Positions 33,691-41,751 of a stretch of 64,000 nucleotides of DNA are shown here, one piece after another (the stretch's first letter is position 1; each line of letters opens with the position of its first letter). The stretch is taken from contig NZ_CP110008.1 in assembly GCF_025947285.1 (NCBI RefSeq), positions 1,317,001-1,381,000 on the forward strand, read 5' to 3'. This DNA comes from Flavobacterium sp. N2820 (GTDB lineage Bacteria; Bacteroidota; Bacteroidia; Flavobacteriales; Flavobacteriaceae). Under the pieces are notes generated by a model. The model made no database searches. It was given only the letters and a program-made list of their open reading frames with translations, and was not told the DNA's origin. Made by a program: the position numbers and the translations under genes.

Positions 33691-35304
33691 ATGAAAAAAC
33701 TTTTCTCTCTATTTACTTTATTCATTTCAATTTTTGCGTTAGCACAGTCGACCGACTTAGACCGTCATGATTTTAATTACTCTTATGTGCAATTGCCAAG
33801 CAATCCAGTGGTTGAAGTAAAAAATAGAACCTATTCTTTCACGACCAATATTGACAGAAATTTGATGTATGATAAATCAAAATTCTTTTTTCAAAATCAA
33901 GTCAATATTAATGGTTTAGAAAAAAAGGAAAAAAACGGATATATTTCTATTGATATTACGTTATTAACTCCAACCGTTACTAAAAAAAATATAGCCACTA
34001 GAACCAGTTCTTCAAAAGATAAAAGAGGAAATGTAACAAATCGTTATTATTATACAGCAGAACTTACTTATGATCAAAAAGGATCGGCAAGAGTGACTAG
34101 TACAGATGGAAAAATTCAAAAAACTATCGATTTTACTAGAACCAACACTTTGAAAAGTAAAGAATATGATAGCTATTCAAGTGCAGAATCGTACTACTAT
34201 AACATCAATCGTACGATTTATAACAATTTTGTAACAGAAGTCGTAAACACTTTAAACAATCAATTAAATAACGAATACGGATATTCAGTTAAAACAGGAA
34301 CTGATTATCTTTGGATTTTGGCCAACAAAAAACACCCAGAACAAGCAGCAGAATATGATGCTTATGTTGGCGTAAAAAATGTTTTTGATAAAATGACTTT
34401 TAATAATCCAGTTTCAGGTTATGAAATTGAATTACAAAATGCAATCCAATATTTTGAATCGTTACCAAAAAAATATGCTGAAGATTCAAAAGCGCACAGA
34501 AAAATCAGATACAGCGCTTACTATAATTTGGCAAAAATTTACAATTATTTAGATTTACCTACTAAATCAATTGAATGGTCTAACAAACTTATAGCAAATG
34601 ATTATGACAAAAGTGATGGCGTAACCAATATTGAGGAGTGTAATAATTTAATAACTCTTTTTGGTGTAAATAAAGTTAACACAAGACATTTTGCTGTAGA
34701 AACGAAGAACTTCTTTTATGAAGAAGCTGTGCCAACTTCAACTAGTAGCAGTTACTCAACTTCATCTGCACCTTACAGCATAGAAACAGATCCAAATTAT
34801 ATTTTAGCCTATTTAGCAACTATTAAAAAAGATACTATTGCAGGTTATGTTCCAAAAAACAGAACTTTAGCCTTAAGCGATGCTATTACAGTAACCGTTA
34901 AAGATTTCCAAGGCAAATTTTCAGAAAGAACTTTTAAAGCAAATGAAATCAATCGTCTTACATTGAGTAATGGAGAAGAATTTGCTACAGTTTCATTTAA
35001 AGTTGCTGTTGATAATGGTGGAATTACGATGTCTGGTGCAACTAAGAAATTTGTAAAAGAAATGTATGTTGGTAAAAAAATGGGCGTTTACCAATATTTT
35101 AATGGTGAAATTATTGTCAAAGGAGCCAACGAATCAGAAGGAAAATCAAATGCTACAGCTTCTTGGATGATGTCGCCTAAAAAACGTTTTGAAGAACTTG
35201 CACAAGGTTGTCCTGCCCTACTTGCTCGTGTAGAAAAGAAGGAGTTTAAAAACAATTTAGAGAGTATCATTCAATTTGCAGAAGCTTTAGACGCTTGCAA
35301 TTAA
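33691..35304 (+). CDS. Large exported protein of unknown function
   Basis: 537 residues from MKKLFSLFTLFISIFALAQ at 33691, a clean signal peptide. The longer frame from 33646 starts in promoter sequence (TACCTTTA at 33660-33667). The N-terminal ~180 residues are beta-rich. A middle helical part includes YSAYYNLAKIYNYLDLPTKSIEWSNKLI, a TPR-like segment. A late beta-rich part (AITVTVKDFQGKFSERTFKANEI) precedes a C-terminus with two cysteines. No T9SS tail, so probably periplasmic. Family not recognised. Confidence 0.78.
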   Translation: MKKLFSLFTLFISIFALAQSTDLDRHDFNYSYVQLPSNPVVEVKNRTYSFTTNIDRNLMYDKSKFFFQNQVNINGLEKKEKNGYISIDITLLTPTVTKKNIATRTSSSKDKRGNVTNRYYYTAELTYDQKGSARVTSTDGKIQKTIDFTRTNTLKSKEYDSYSSAESYYYNINRTIYNNFVTEVVNTLNNQLNNEYGYSVKTGTDYLWILANKKHPEQAAEYDAYVGVKNVFDKMTFNNPVSGYEIELQNAIQYFESLPKKYAEDSKAHRKIRYSAYYNLAKIYNYLDLPTKSIEWSNKLIANDYDKSDGVTNIEECNNLITLFGVNKVNTRHFAVETKNFFYEEAVPTSTSSSYSTSSAPYSIETDPNYILAYLATIKKDTIAGYVPKNRTLALSDAITVTVKDFQGKFSERTFKANEINRLTLSNGEEFATVSFKVAVDNGGITMSGATKKFVKEMYVGKKMGVYQYFNGEIIVKGANESEGKSNATASWMMSPKKRFEELAQGCPALLARVEKKEFKNNLESIIQFAEALDACN

Positions 35305-35326
35305 TATGACCCTATATACAATAGAA

Positions 35327-35358
35327 AATCCCAAGTTTATGCTTGGGATTTTTTTTTA
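35327..35358 (+). terminator. Rho-independent terminator
   Basis: Perfect 9 bp stem AATCCCAAG / CTTGGGATT, loop TTTATG, followed by a long T-run. The remaining bases up to 35599 show no gene. Confidence 0.92.
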
Positions 35359-35599
35359 TTCAATAAATTAATACTTGTGAAGTTATCTTGAAATGATATT
35401 GCAAAAAATTACTTTACTCATGAAACTTTTTTTTGTACCTCTATACCTCTCCAATTTTGCTGGGTTTTTCTCTATTTTTAAAAATGAAAACAAAGTCCAA
35501 TTCCTTAAAATTGATTTTATGATTGAAAATAACTAAATTTTTATTGTTTTTCAATAAATTTTTATTGATATTTGCGAAGTAATTTTAAACTTTATAGTT

Positions 35600-36136
35600 A
35601 TGTCAAAAACAAACAACTTCGTATTTTGGGGCTTATATGTTATAGCTTGGCTTATTTTTGTTGGCTTATCCATTGAAGCAGGAGGCTTAGTAGTCAATTT
35701 CTTTTTTAGTCTCTACAGCCCAGAATTTATTCAAAATCTGTATCAAAAGTTAGACTTAATGGAAATGTATCAAAACAGTAAATTAGCTTTTTTTGGTGTT
35801 TATAGTTTTATACTAATCATCTCTATTTTAAAAGCGGTTCTATTTTATGCCGTAATTCATTTAATGCACAAAATGGATTTGTCTAAACCGTTCAATACTT
35901 TTGTGGCAAAACAAATTTTACATATTAGTTATTACACCCTTTCCATTGGACTATTAAGTCACATCGCTAGACAAATAGTTAAAAGTTTAATGCATCACGG
36001 TTTTGTTCCCAATAACTTAAACCAATTTTGGGCAGACAGCGAAGCTTTTATTTTAATGGGAGGTGTTATCTATATTATTGCGATTATCTTTAAAAAAGGA
36101 ATCGATATTCAAAACGAAAACGACTTAACTGTTTAA
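35600..36136 (+). CDS. DUF2975 membrane protein
   Basis: 178 residues with four membrane helices (VFWGLYVIAWLIFVGLSIEAGG, FFGVYSFILIISILKAVLFYAV, ISYYTLSIGLLSHIARQIV, AFILMGGVIYIIAIIFKKGI). DUF2975 proteins are regularly encoded beside a tiny YozG-type helix-turn-helix gene, as here (3 bases between the genes). The pair is thought to act as a membrane-linked regulator unit; its signal is unknown. Confidence 0.9.
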   Translation: MSKTNNFVFWGLYVIAWLIFVGLSIEAGGLVVNFFFSLYSPEFIQNLYQKLDLMEMYQNSKLAFFGVYSFILIISILKAVLFYAVIHLMHKMDLSKPFNTFVAKQILHISYYTLSIGLLSHIARQIVKSLMHHGFVPNNLNQFWADSEAFILMGGVIYIIAIIFKKGIDIQNENDLTV

Positions 36137-36139
36137 GCT

Positions 36140-36346
36140 ATGCCAATAATTGTAAACTTAGATGTAATGATGGCAAAACGCAAAATGTCACTCAACGAAC
36201 TTTCGGAAAAAGTAGACATTACCTTAGCGAATTTGTCCATTTTAAAAACGGGAAAGGCAAAAGCAGTTCGTTTTAGTACGCTTGAAGCCATTTGCAAAGC
36301 CTTAGATTGTCAGCCTGGAGATATTTTAGAATTTGTGGAACACTAA
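36140..36346 (+). CDS. YozG-type Cro/CI helix-turn-helix regulator
   Basis: 68 residues: MPIIVNLDVMMAKRKMSLNEL, then a HTH (LSEKVDITLANLSILKTGKAKAVRFSTLEAICKALDCQPGDILEF). The ending CQPGDILEF is characteristic of this XRE subgroup. It follows the DUF2975 gene by 3 bases and is co-transcribed with it. Confidence 0.95.
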   Translation: MPIIVNLDVMMAKRKMSLNELSEKVDITLANLSILKTGKAKAVRFSTLEAICKALDCQPGDILEFVEH

Positions 36347-36397
36347 AAGCATAGATTATTGATGGTTCAATTTTCATTTAATTTCATTTGCTTTATA

Positions 36398-36405
36398 TAT
36401 CTTTG
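36398..36405 (+). promoter_or_regulatory. -7 box before the zinc-finger-like gene
   Basis: TATCTTTG, a full match to TAnnTTTG, 76 bases before the start codon, implying a leader of ~70 nt. Confidence 0.45.
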
Positions 36406-36481
36406 CAACCCATTTGAAACTGTGTTTAGAAGGTTGCTGTAAAACCCATTAATACCGATTCAGAATATAAAACAACAATTT

Positions 36482-36976
36482 ATGGCAGTTCAAATTTGTT
36501 CTTGTGAAGGTTTAGATCCAAAATGTAAAAAGTGTTTTGGAAGTGGCTATATGAATACGCAATTTCCAGAAAAAACTATAAAAGCAGTTCCCAAAAAAGA
36601 GAGTGCAAAACAAGAATCTTTTCTTCCAGATACTATAGAATCATTATCAAGAAAAGAAATTGAAAATTTAGTACCTAAAATTATAGATACTTTGGATTTA
36701 AAATCGAAGAAGCAAATGCAAATTCTTCATGCAATTCCATTTAACACAACCACTTTTAGAAGAGACTTTAAAGCTAAATTTGAACAATTAGGAACAATAG
36801 AAGCAGAAAAACAATCATTAAGAAATGAACTTGATGTCATTTCTAATGCGTTATCGTCTTCAAAATACGAAGTAGCATTCAAATATGGTCATTTTTTATC
36901 TGATAAAGTTATTGATGTAACTTCTAACCGAGAGCTTAAAACGTTAATTAGAGCATACAAAAAGCTTAGATCATAA
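36482..36976 (+). CDS. Small protein with a DnaJ-type zinc-finger motif
   Basis: 164 residues, cytoplasmic. The N-terminus holds four cysteines in ICSCEGLDPKCKKCFGSGYM, resembling half of a DnaJ cysteine-rich zinc finger (CxxCxGxG). The remaining ~110 residues are helical and charged, probably coiled-coil (FEQLGTIEAEKQSLRNELDV). Family and function not recognised; the finger suggests a protein- or nucleic-acid-binding role. Confidence 0.78.
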   Translation: MAVQICSCEGLDPKCKKCFGSGYMNTQFPEKTIKAVPKKESAKQESFLPDTIESLSRKEIENLVPKIIDTLDLKSKKQMQILHAIPFNTTTFRRDFKAKFEQLGTIEAEKQSLRNELDVISNALSSSKYEVAFKYGHFLSDKVIDVTSNRELKTLIRAYKKLRS

Positions 36977-37005
36977 AAATTAAATAGCAATTAGCCTTAT
37001 GAAAA

Positions 37006-37034
37006 AATCCTGAGTTTTAACTTGGGATTTTTTT
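37006..37034. terminator. Bidirectional terminator between convergent genes
   Basis: 11 bp stem AATCCTGAGTT / AACTTGGGATT with two G-U pairs, flanked by T-runs on one strand and A-runs on the other, between the zinc-finger-like gene and the ABM gene. Confidence 0.8.
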
Positions 37035-37040
37035 TATCTT

Positions 37041-37328
37041 TTAAAACTCATATTCGCGTTCCACTTTTGCTATTCTTACTTTATAGTTTTTATACCAAGT
37101 GGTTTTACCTTTTTCTTGTGCTTCTAAATGGTCCAGATTGGCTTTCCACTTTTGAATGGCTTCTAAACTTTCCCAATACGAAACGGTGATTCCAATTTCA
37201 CTTCGAGCACTTTCCATGCCTATATATCCAGGTTGGGCTTTGGCTAATTCAACCATTTTATTTGCCATTTCAGCATAACCGGCTTCAATTTCGGTTCTGG
37301 TTGAGGTAAAAATTACTGCGTAGTACAT
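37041..37328 (-). CDS. Antibiotic biosynthesis monooxygenase (ABM) domain protein
   Basis: 95 residues forming a ferredoxin-like dimeric alpha+beta barrel: MYYAVIFTSTRTE, MVELAKAQPGYIGMESARSE, ITVSYWESLEAIQKWKAN, and TTWYKNYKVRIAKVEREYEF at the end. Despite the name, members include heme-degrading and quinol-oxidising enzymes; here the substrate is unknown. The upstream gap (37329-37436) holds short GAATTAT tandem repeats. Confidence 0.9.
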   Translation of the reverse strand: MYYAVIFTSTRTEIEAGYAEMANKMVELAKAQPGYIGMESARSEIGITVSYWESLEAIQKWKANLDHLEAQEKGKTTWYKNYKVRIAKVEREYEF

Positions 37329-37332
37329 TTGA

Positions 37333-37362
37333 ATTATGAATTATGAATTATGAGTTATGAAT
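37333..37362. repeat. Short (GAATTAT)n tandem repeat
   Basis: GAATTATGAATTATGAATTATGAGTTATGAAT: about four copies of a 7-bp unit just upstream of the ABM gene on the minus strand. Confidence 0.7.
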
Positions 37363-37436
37363 AGTTTTCGATACGATTTCTACGAAATCACTTGAACTGG
37401 CGACTATTACTAAACACTGAGACTGACCACTGAATA

Positions 37437-38210
37437 CTAAAGTTTCTTCGCTTCTTCCCAAAAAACATCCATTTCGGCTAATGTCATATCCATTAAAGGT
37501 TTGCCTAATTCAGTGGCTTTGCTTTCTAAATATTGAAATCGTTTAATAAACTTTTTATTTGTGCGTTCTAAAGCGTCTTCTGGATTTACTTTTAAAAATC
37601 TTGCGTAGTTTATCATTGAGAACAAAACATCGCCAAATTCAGCTTCTATCTTATCTTGATTACCTGATTGTACCTCAACTTGGAGTTCTTGTAATTCTTC
37701 TTGTACTTTATCCCATACTTGATGAGATTCTTCCCAATCAAAACCTACCCCTTTAACTTTATCTTGAATGCGACTTGCTTTTACTAAGGCAGGTAAACTC
37801 TTAGGAACACCTTCCAAGACTGATTTTTTGCCTTCTTTCAGTTTTAGTTTTTCCCAATTTTGCTTTACTTCTTCTTCATCTGCAACAACAACATCACCAT
37901 AAATATGCGGATGGCGATCGATTAATTTATCACAAATTGAATTCGCTACATCGCCAATATCAAACGCATTGGTTTCACTTCCTATTTTAGCATAAAAAAC
38001 AATGTGTAACAGCACATCGCCCAATTCTTTTTTGATTTCATGCAAATCGTTATCTAAAATGGCATCACCTAATTCATAAGTTTCCTCAATTGTTAAATGA
38101 CGTAAACTTTCAAGCGTTTGCTTTTTATCCCATGGACATTTTTCGCGTAAATCGTCCATAATGTCTAACAGTCGGTTGAAAGCTTGCAGTTGTTGCTGGC
38201 GTGTGTTCAT
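37437..38210 (-). CDS. mazG: MazG nucleoside triphosphate pyrophosphohydrolase
   Basis: 257 residues, the usual length of full two-domain MazG, which hydrolyses (d)NTPs to NMP and pyrophosphate as a house-cleaning enzyme. The first domain has CPWDKKQTLESLRHLTIEETYELGDAILDND and ELGDVLLHIVFYAKIG (the EExxE and ExxD metal motifs). The second has EFGDVLFSMINYARFLKVNPEDALERTNKKFIKRF. It is last in a run of co-directional housekeeping genes. Confidence 0.96.
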   Translation of the reverse strand: MNTRQQQLQAFNRLLDIMDDLREKCPWDKKQTLESLRHLTIEETYELGDAILDNDLHEIKKELGDVLLHIVFYAKIGSETNAFDIGDVANSICDKLIDRHPHIYGDVVVADEEEVKQNWEKLKLKEGKKSVLEGVPKSLPALVKASRIQDKVKGVGFDWEESHQVWDKVQEELQELQVEVQSGNQDKIEAEFGDVLFSMINYARFLKVNPEDALERTNKKFIKRFQYLESKATELGKPLMDMTLAEMDVFWEEAKKL

Positions 38211-38243
38211 TTGGAGTTGAATTGTTAAATTGTTAAATTGAGA

Positions 38244-38262
38244 TGCTGAAACGAGTTCAGCA
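38244..38262. repeat. Single copy of the TGCTGAAACGAGTTCAGCA repeat
   Basis: Identical 19-bp hairpin core to the tandem copies at 6189-6243, again followed by TGACAA, in the gap between mazG and the DUF5606 gene. Confidence 0.85.
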
Positions 38263-38283
38263 TGACAAAGTAGCTGTAAAAAT

Positions 38284-38316
38284 AAAAAATCCCACGTGGA
38301 AAACGCAGGATTTTAA
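38284..38316 (-). terminator. Terminator of the DUF5606 gene
   Basis: On the minus strand a stem AAAATCC / GGATTTT encloses a symmetrical CA internal loop and a CGT/ACG inner stem, then a T-rich tract. Confidence 0.7.
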
Positions 38317-38334
38317 AATATAGTTTTCAACTAC

Positions 38335-38769
38335 TTATTCAGCAGCTGGAGTTTCTTCTTCTTGTTTCACTTCTTTAGATAATGCTTCTAATGAAACAAA
38401 TCCTTTAGGTTGTAACAAATTGTACCAGTTTAAGATTTTCTTGATATCAGAAGTATACACTCTGTCTTCGTCAAATTCTGGTAAAATCTCTCTGAAATAG
38501 GCTTTTAATTTCGCATCGTCTTCTTTGTGAGATAGAGCTAAACCGTCGTTTTCTTTTGTAGCAATTGCTTTGAAAACTTCTGCTAAACGCACTTCTTCTG
38601 CATACGTGTAAACTGCAATTTCAGACAACAAACTAACATTTGCTCTCATACCAACAGTGATTTTTTTTCCGTCTAATAACGATTCGGCAACAAAACCTGT
38701 GCGCGTTTGAATTTTTAATTCATATAATCCTGGTTTCCCAGAAATAGCTAATATTTTTTGAATACTCAT
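38335..38769 (-). CDS. DUF5606 family protein
   Basis: 144 residues. It begins MSIQKILAISGKPGLYELKIQTRTGFVAESLLDGKK, the typical start of this small Bacteroidota-specific family, and has a conserved YTSDIKKILNWYNLLQPKGFV segment before an acidic tail. Function unknown. Placement between peptide deformylase and MazG is a familiar flavobacterial gene order. Confidence 0.92.
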   Translation of the reverse strand: MSIQKILAISGKPGLYELKIQTRTGFVAESLLDGKKITVGMRANVSLLSEIAVYTYAEEVRLAEVFKAIATKENDGLALSHKEDDAKLKAYFREILPEFDEDRVYTSDIKKILNWYNLLQPKGFVSLEALSKEVKQEEETPAAE

Positions 38770-38809
38770 GTTACTTAATTGTTAAGGTTGGCAAATATAT
38801 TATTTTAAA

Positions 38810-38850
38810 GTAAAAAGTGAAAAGTAAAAAGTAAAAAGTTTAGTTAAAAT
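38810..38850. repeat. Short (AAAGTAAA)-type simple repeat
   Basis: Four imperfect copies of AAAGTRAA between the DUF5606 and deformylase genes. Probably only A-rich spacer. Confidence 0.5.
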
Positions 38851-38884
38851 AACTATTTACTTTTCACTCGCTACTAATTCCTAC

Positions 38885-39472
38885 TTAACGCCCTTTTTTG
38901 TTTACGTATTTCATTTTATAATCGGGTCTAGCTTTACCATCCATGATGTTTTGTAGTTTTTTCCCAATTAATTTCTTTTTCAACGTTGATAAGTGATCCG
39001 TGAATAAAATTCCTTCGATATGGTCGTATTCATGTTGAATAACACGCGCAATTAAACCGTCGTATACTTCTGTTTTTTTGTTGAAATCCTCGTCAAAATA
39101 TTCAATTGTAATTGTATCATGACGAAAAACATCTTCACGAACATCAGGAATACTCAAACAGCCTTCGTTAAAACCCCAAACATCACCTTCTTCTTTAGTG
39201 ATTTTAGCATTAATAAAGGTTTTTTTGAACTCTTTCATTAAAGCTGCTTCTTCTTTAGAAACATCATCACTATCGCTAAAAGGTTCGGTATCCACAATAA
39301 ACAAGCGAATTGGCAAACCAACTTGTGGTGCAGCCAAACCAACTCCATGTGCGTGGTACATGGTGTCATACATGTTTGCGATAGTTTCTTTAAGATTTGG
39401 ATATTCTGGTGTAATCTCCTCGCCTACTTTACGTAAGACTGGCTCTCCATATCCGTATATTGGTAAAATCAT
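38885..39472 (-). CDS. def: Peptide deformylase
   Basis: 195 residues. It removes the formyl group from nascent proteins. All three signature motifs are intact: GVGLAAPQVG, EGCLSIPDV (metal-ligand Cys) and the HEYDH zinc/iron-binding helix in VIQHEYDHIEGILFTDHL. A small insertion around DTEPFSDSDDVSKEEAALM is common in Bacteroidota. The next gene downstream is DUF5606; upstream lies ruvX. Confidence 0.98.
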   Translation of the reverse strand: MILPIYGYGEPVLRKVGEEITPEYPNLKETIANMYDTMYHAHGVGLAAPQVGLPIRLFIVDTEPFSDSDDVSKEEAALMKEFKKTFINAKITKEEGDVWGFNEGCLSIPDVREDVFRHDTITIEYFDEDFNKKTEVYDGLIARVIQHEYDHIEGILFTDHLSTLKKKLIGKKLQNIMDGKARPDYKMKYVNKKGR

Positions 39473-39520
39473 AATTTGTATATTCTAATTTCTAAATTCT
39501 AAATTTCGCCTGCAAAAATA

Positions 39521-39931
39521 CTATTTTTTATAACGCAAATAATCTTGAAGTATGATTGTTGCTGCAATTTCGTCAACTAATGCTTTATTTTGGCGTTGTT
39601 TTTTATTTAAGCCACTATCAATCATGGTTTGAAAGGCCATTTTTGAAGTAAATCGTTCGTCTACACGCTCAAGAGGCATTTCGGGGAAAGTAGCTTTAAA
39701 TTTCGCAATAAAAGCATTGATGATTTCGGCACTTTGTGATGGTGTACCGTCCATTTGTTTCGGTTCGCCTACAATTACAAGTACCACTTTTTCTTTAGAA
39801 AAATAGTCTTTTAAAAAAGCAATTGCCGTGTCTGAAGCTACTGTGGTTAGTCCAAAAGCTATCATTTGCATTTCATCAGTAATGGCAATACCTGTTCGTT
39901 TGATTCCGTAATCTATGGCTAAAATTCGCAT
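39521..39931 (-). CDS. ruvX: RuvX/YqgF pre-16S rRNA nuclease
   Basis: 136 residues with RNase-H fold motifs: ILAIDYGIKRTGIAITDE, VIVGEPKQMDGTPSQSA, PLERVDERFTSKMA and ALVDEIAATIILQDYL. YqgF proteins process the 5' end of 16S rRNA and were earlier annotated as Holliday junction resolvases. Length and all acidic residues are as expected. Confidence 0.97.
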   Translation of the reverse strand: MRILAIDYGIKRTGIAITDEMQMIAFGLTTVASDTAIAFLKDYFSKEKVVLVIVGEPKQMDGTPSQSAEIINAFIAKFKATFPEMPLERVDERFTSKMAFQTMIDSGLNKKQRQNKALVDEIAATIILQDYLRYKK

Positions 39932-39965
39932 TTATTGACTAATTTTTAGCAAATATAAGTTCAAT

Positions 39966-40814
39966 TTACTTAATAATTTCAAATTCGGCTAAAGTTGCCA
40001 TTCTACCTTTGTTTAACTTTAAGGTTTTTCCATCAAAATTATAATTATCTGTAATTTGTAAAACTTTGGCTAATTCTTGTTCCGTAAGCATGTCACCGCA
40101 AGCCATCATTGTTGAAGCAGCTTTTGAGAATTCAATACGACTTACATCTTCTTTTAATTTATAGCTTCCCATCATGTTATTACAACCTGCAAACGCAGAA
40201 AATCTTCCATCTACAGTAAAAGTAATACCGATTTCTTTTTTGATTTCTTTATTTTTTACAAAAGGTTGCCCGTGTAATTTTACCAAACGCCATTTTGAGT
40301 TTTTCAATTCTACTTTAGCCACTTCTTTAGTTTTTATTTCTTCTTTTTGAGCTGAAGCAATTGGTTCCGATATTTCAATTCTCGATAATTTATAGTTTGA
40401 AGCTAAATCGCCTTCAATACGTTTTCCTTCGGCATCTAAATGAAACAATACATTTTCGCCCACAAAATATTGATTTGGTGCTTCTGAATCAGAAAGTGTG
40501 ATGGTGTTTCCAGCGTCGTTCCAAGTGTATTTTCCTGTTTCTTTAAATACTTCTCTTGATTTTCCTTTGTAAACCGTTTCTTTAGTATACGCATCAGCTG
40601 TTAAAGTAATTGTAGTTTCTAATGCTTCACAATCAGCGCAAGGCAAACTTCCTTTATATGTGCCATGATAATCTAAACTGTTCATTGCATTGTGTTCATC
40701 AACTGTAACAATTGAAGAGTCAACCGTAGTAGCTTCTTCCGATTTTTGAGCTTCTTTTTTACAAGAAGTAAAACTGCAAGCTATCATTCCTAAAATTAAA
40801 AGACTTTTTTTCAT
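39966..40814 (-). CDS. NlpE N-terminal domain plus META domain lipoprotein
   Basis: 282 residues with a lipoprotein signal (MKKSLLILGMIACSFTSCKKE). Residues ~50-150 match the copper-resistance NlpE domain, including YHGTYKGSLPCADCEALETTITL with its CxxC. Residues ~170-280 form a META domain (NSKWRLVKLHGQ ... GCNNMMGSYKL ... MMACGDMLTEQELAKVL). Both domains occur in envelope-stress and surface lipoproteins. It faces dapD divergently, with ~105 bp between starts. Confidence 0.92.
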   Translation of the reverse strand: MKKSLLILGMIACSFTSCKKEAQKSEEATTVDSSIVTVDEHNAMNSLDYHGTYKGSLPCADCEALETTITLTADAYTKETVYKGKSREVFKETGKYTWNDAGNTITLSDSEAPNQYFVGENVLFHLDAEGKRIEGDLASNYKLSRIEISEPIASAQKEEIKTKEVAKVELKNSKWRLVKLHGQPFVKNKEIKKEIGITFTVDGRFSAFAGCNNMMGSYKLKEDVSRIEFSKAASTMMACGDMLTEQELAKVLQITDNYNFDGKTLKLNKGRMATLAEFEIIK

Positions 40815-40893
40815 GTTGTTCGTTTTTTTGTGACATCTGTAAAATTAATGTATTTTTCTCTAATCAAAAACAATTCCAAAATTGAGAAAATAC

Positions 40894-40901
40894 TATCTTT
40901 G
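40894..40901 (+). promoter_or_regulatory. -7 box for dapD
   Basis: TATCTTTG, a full match to TAnnTTTG, 19 bases before the ATG at 40921; it lies inside the upstream extension of the open frame, which supports the downstream start. Confidence 0.5.
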
Positions 40902-40920
40902 CTACACAAATTTTATAACA

Positions 40921-41736
40921 ATGACCAATTTACAATCTACAATAGAACAAGCATGGGAAAATCGTGCTTTATTACAAGAAGAAACTACGCAAAAAGCCAT
41001 TAGAGAAGTTATCGAATTATTAGATAGCGGAAAACTTCGTGTAGCTGAACCAGTTGAAAAGGGCTGGCAAGTAAACGAATGGGTAAAAAAAGCGGTGGTA
41101 ATGTATTTCCCTATTCAAAAAATGGAGACTTGGGAATCGGGTATTTTTGAATACCATGATAAAATGTTGTTGAAACGCAATTATGCAGAAAAAGGAATTC
41201 GTGTAGTTCCAAATGCGGTGGCAAGATATGGTGCTTACATTTCGAGTGGTGTAATTTTAATGCCAAGTTATGTAAACATTGGTGCTTATGTAGATGAGGG
41301 CACTATGGTTGATACTTGGGCAACTGTGGGAAGTTGTGCGCAAATTGGAAAACATGTTCATCTTTCTGGTGGTGTTGGAATTGGTGGTGTTTTAGAACCC
41401 TTACAAGCGGCACCCGTAATTATTGAAGATGGTGCTTTTATTGGTTCAAGATGCATTGTTGTAGAAGGAGTTCACGTAGGAAAAGAAGCGGTTTTAGGTG
41501 CAAACGTTTGCTTGACAGGTTCTACAAAAATTATTGATGTTACAGGTGATGAACCTATTGAATATAAAGGAGTGGTTCCAGCTCGTTCGGTAGTGATTCC
41601 AGGAAGTTATACAAAGAAATTCCCTGCTGGCGATTATCAAGTACCTTGTGCAATCATCATTGGTCAAAGAAAACCTTCAACCGATTTGAAAACATCTTTA
41701 AATGATGCTTTGAGAGAATATAATGTAGCGGTATAA
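40921..41736 (+). CDS. dapD: Tetrahydrodipicolinate N-succinyltransferase
   Basis: 271 residues from MTNLQSTIEQAWENRALL. It succinylates tetrahydrodipicolinate in lysine and meso-diaminopimelate synthesis. An N-terminal helical domain (WQVNEWVKKAVVMYFPI) precedes a left-handed beta-helix of hexapeptide repeats (GAYVDEGTMVDTWATVGSCAQIGKHVHLSGG) and the conserved VPARSVVIPGSYTKKFP. A 13-residue upstream extension is rejected because it lies in the promoter. The GT9 gene begins 15 bases downstream and may be read through. Confidence 0.97.
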   Translation: MTNLQSTIEQAWENRALLQEETTQKAIREVIELLDSGKLRVAEPVEKGWQVNEWVKKAVVMYFPIQKMETWESGIFEYHDKMLLKRNYAEKGIRVVPNAVARYGAYISSGVILMPSYVNIGAYVDEGTMVDTWATVGSCAQIGKHVHLSGGVGIGGVLEPLQAAPVIIEDGAFIGSRCIVVEGVHVGKEAVLGANVCLTGSTKIIDVTGDEPIEYKGVVPARSVVIPGSYTKKFPAGDYQVPCAIIIGQRKPSTDLKTSLNDALREYNVAV

Positions 41737-41751
41737 TTAATTTAAGCGTAG

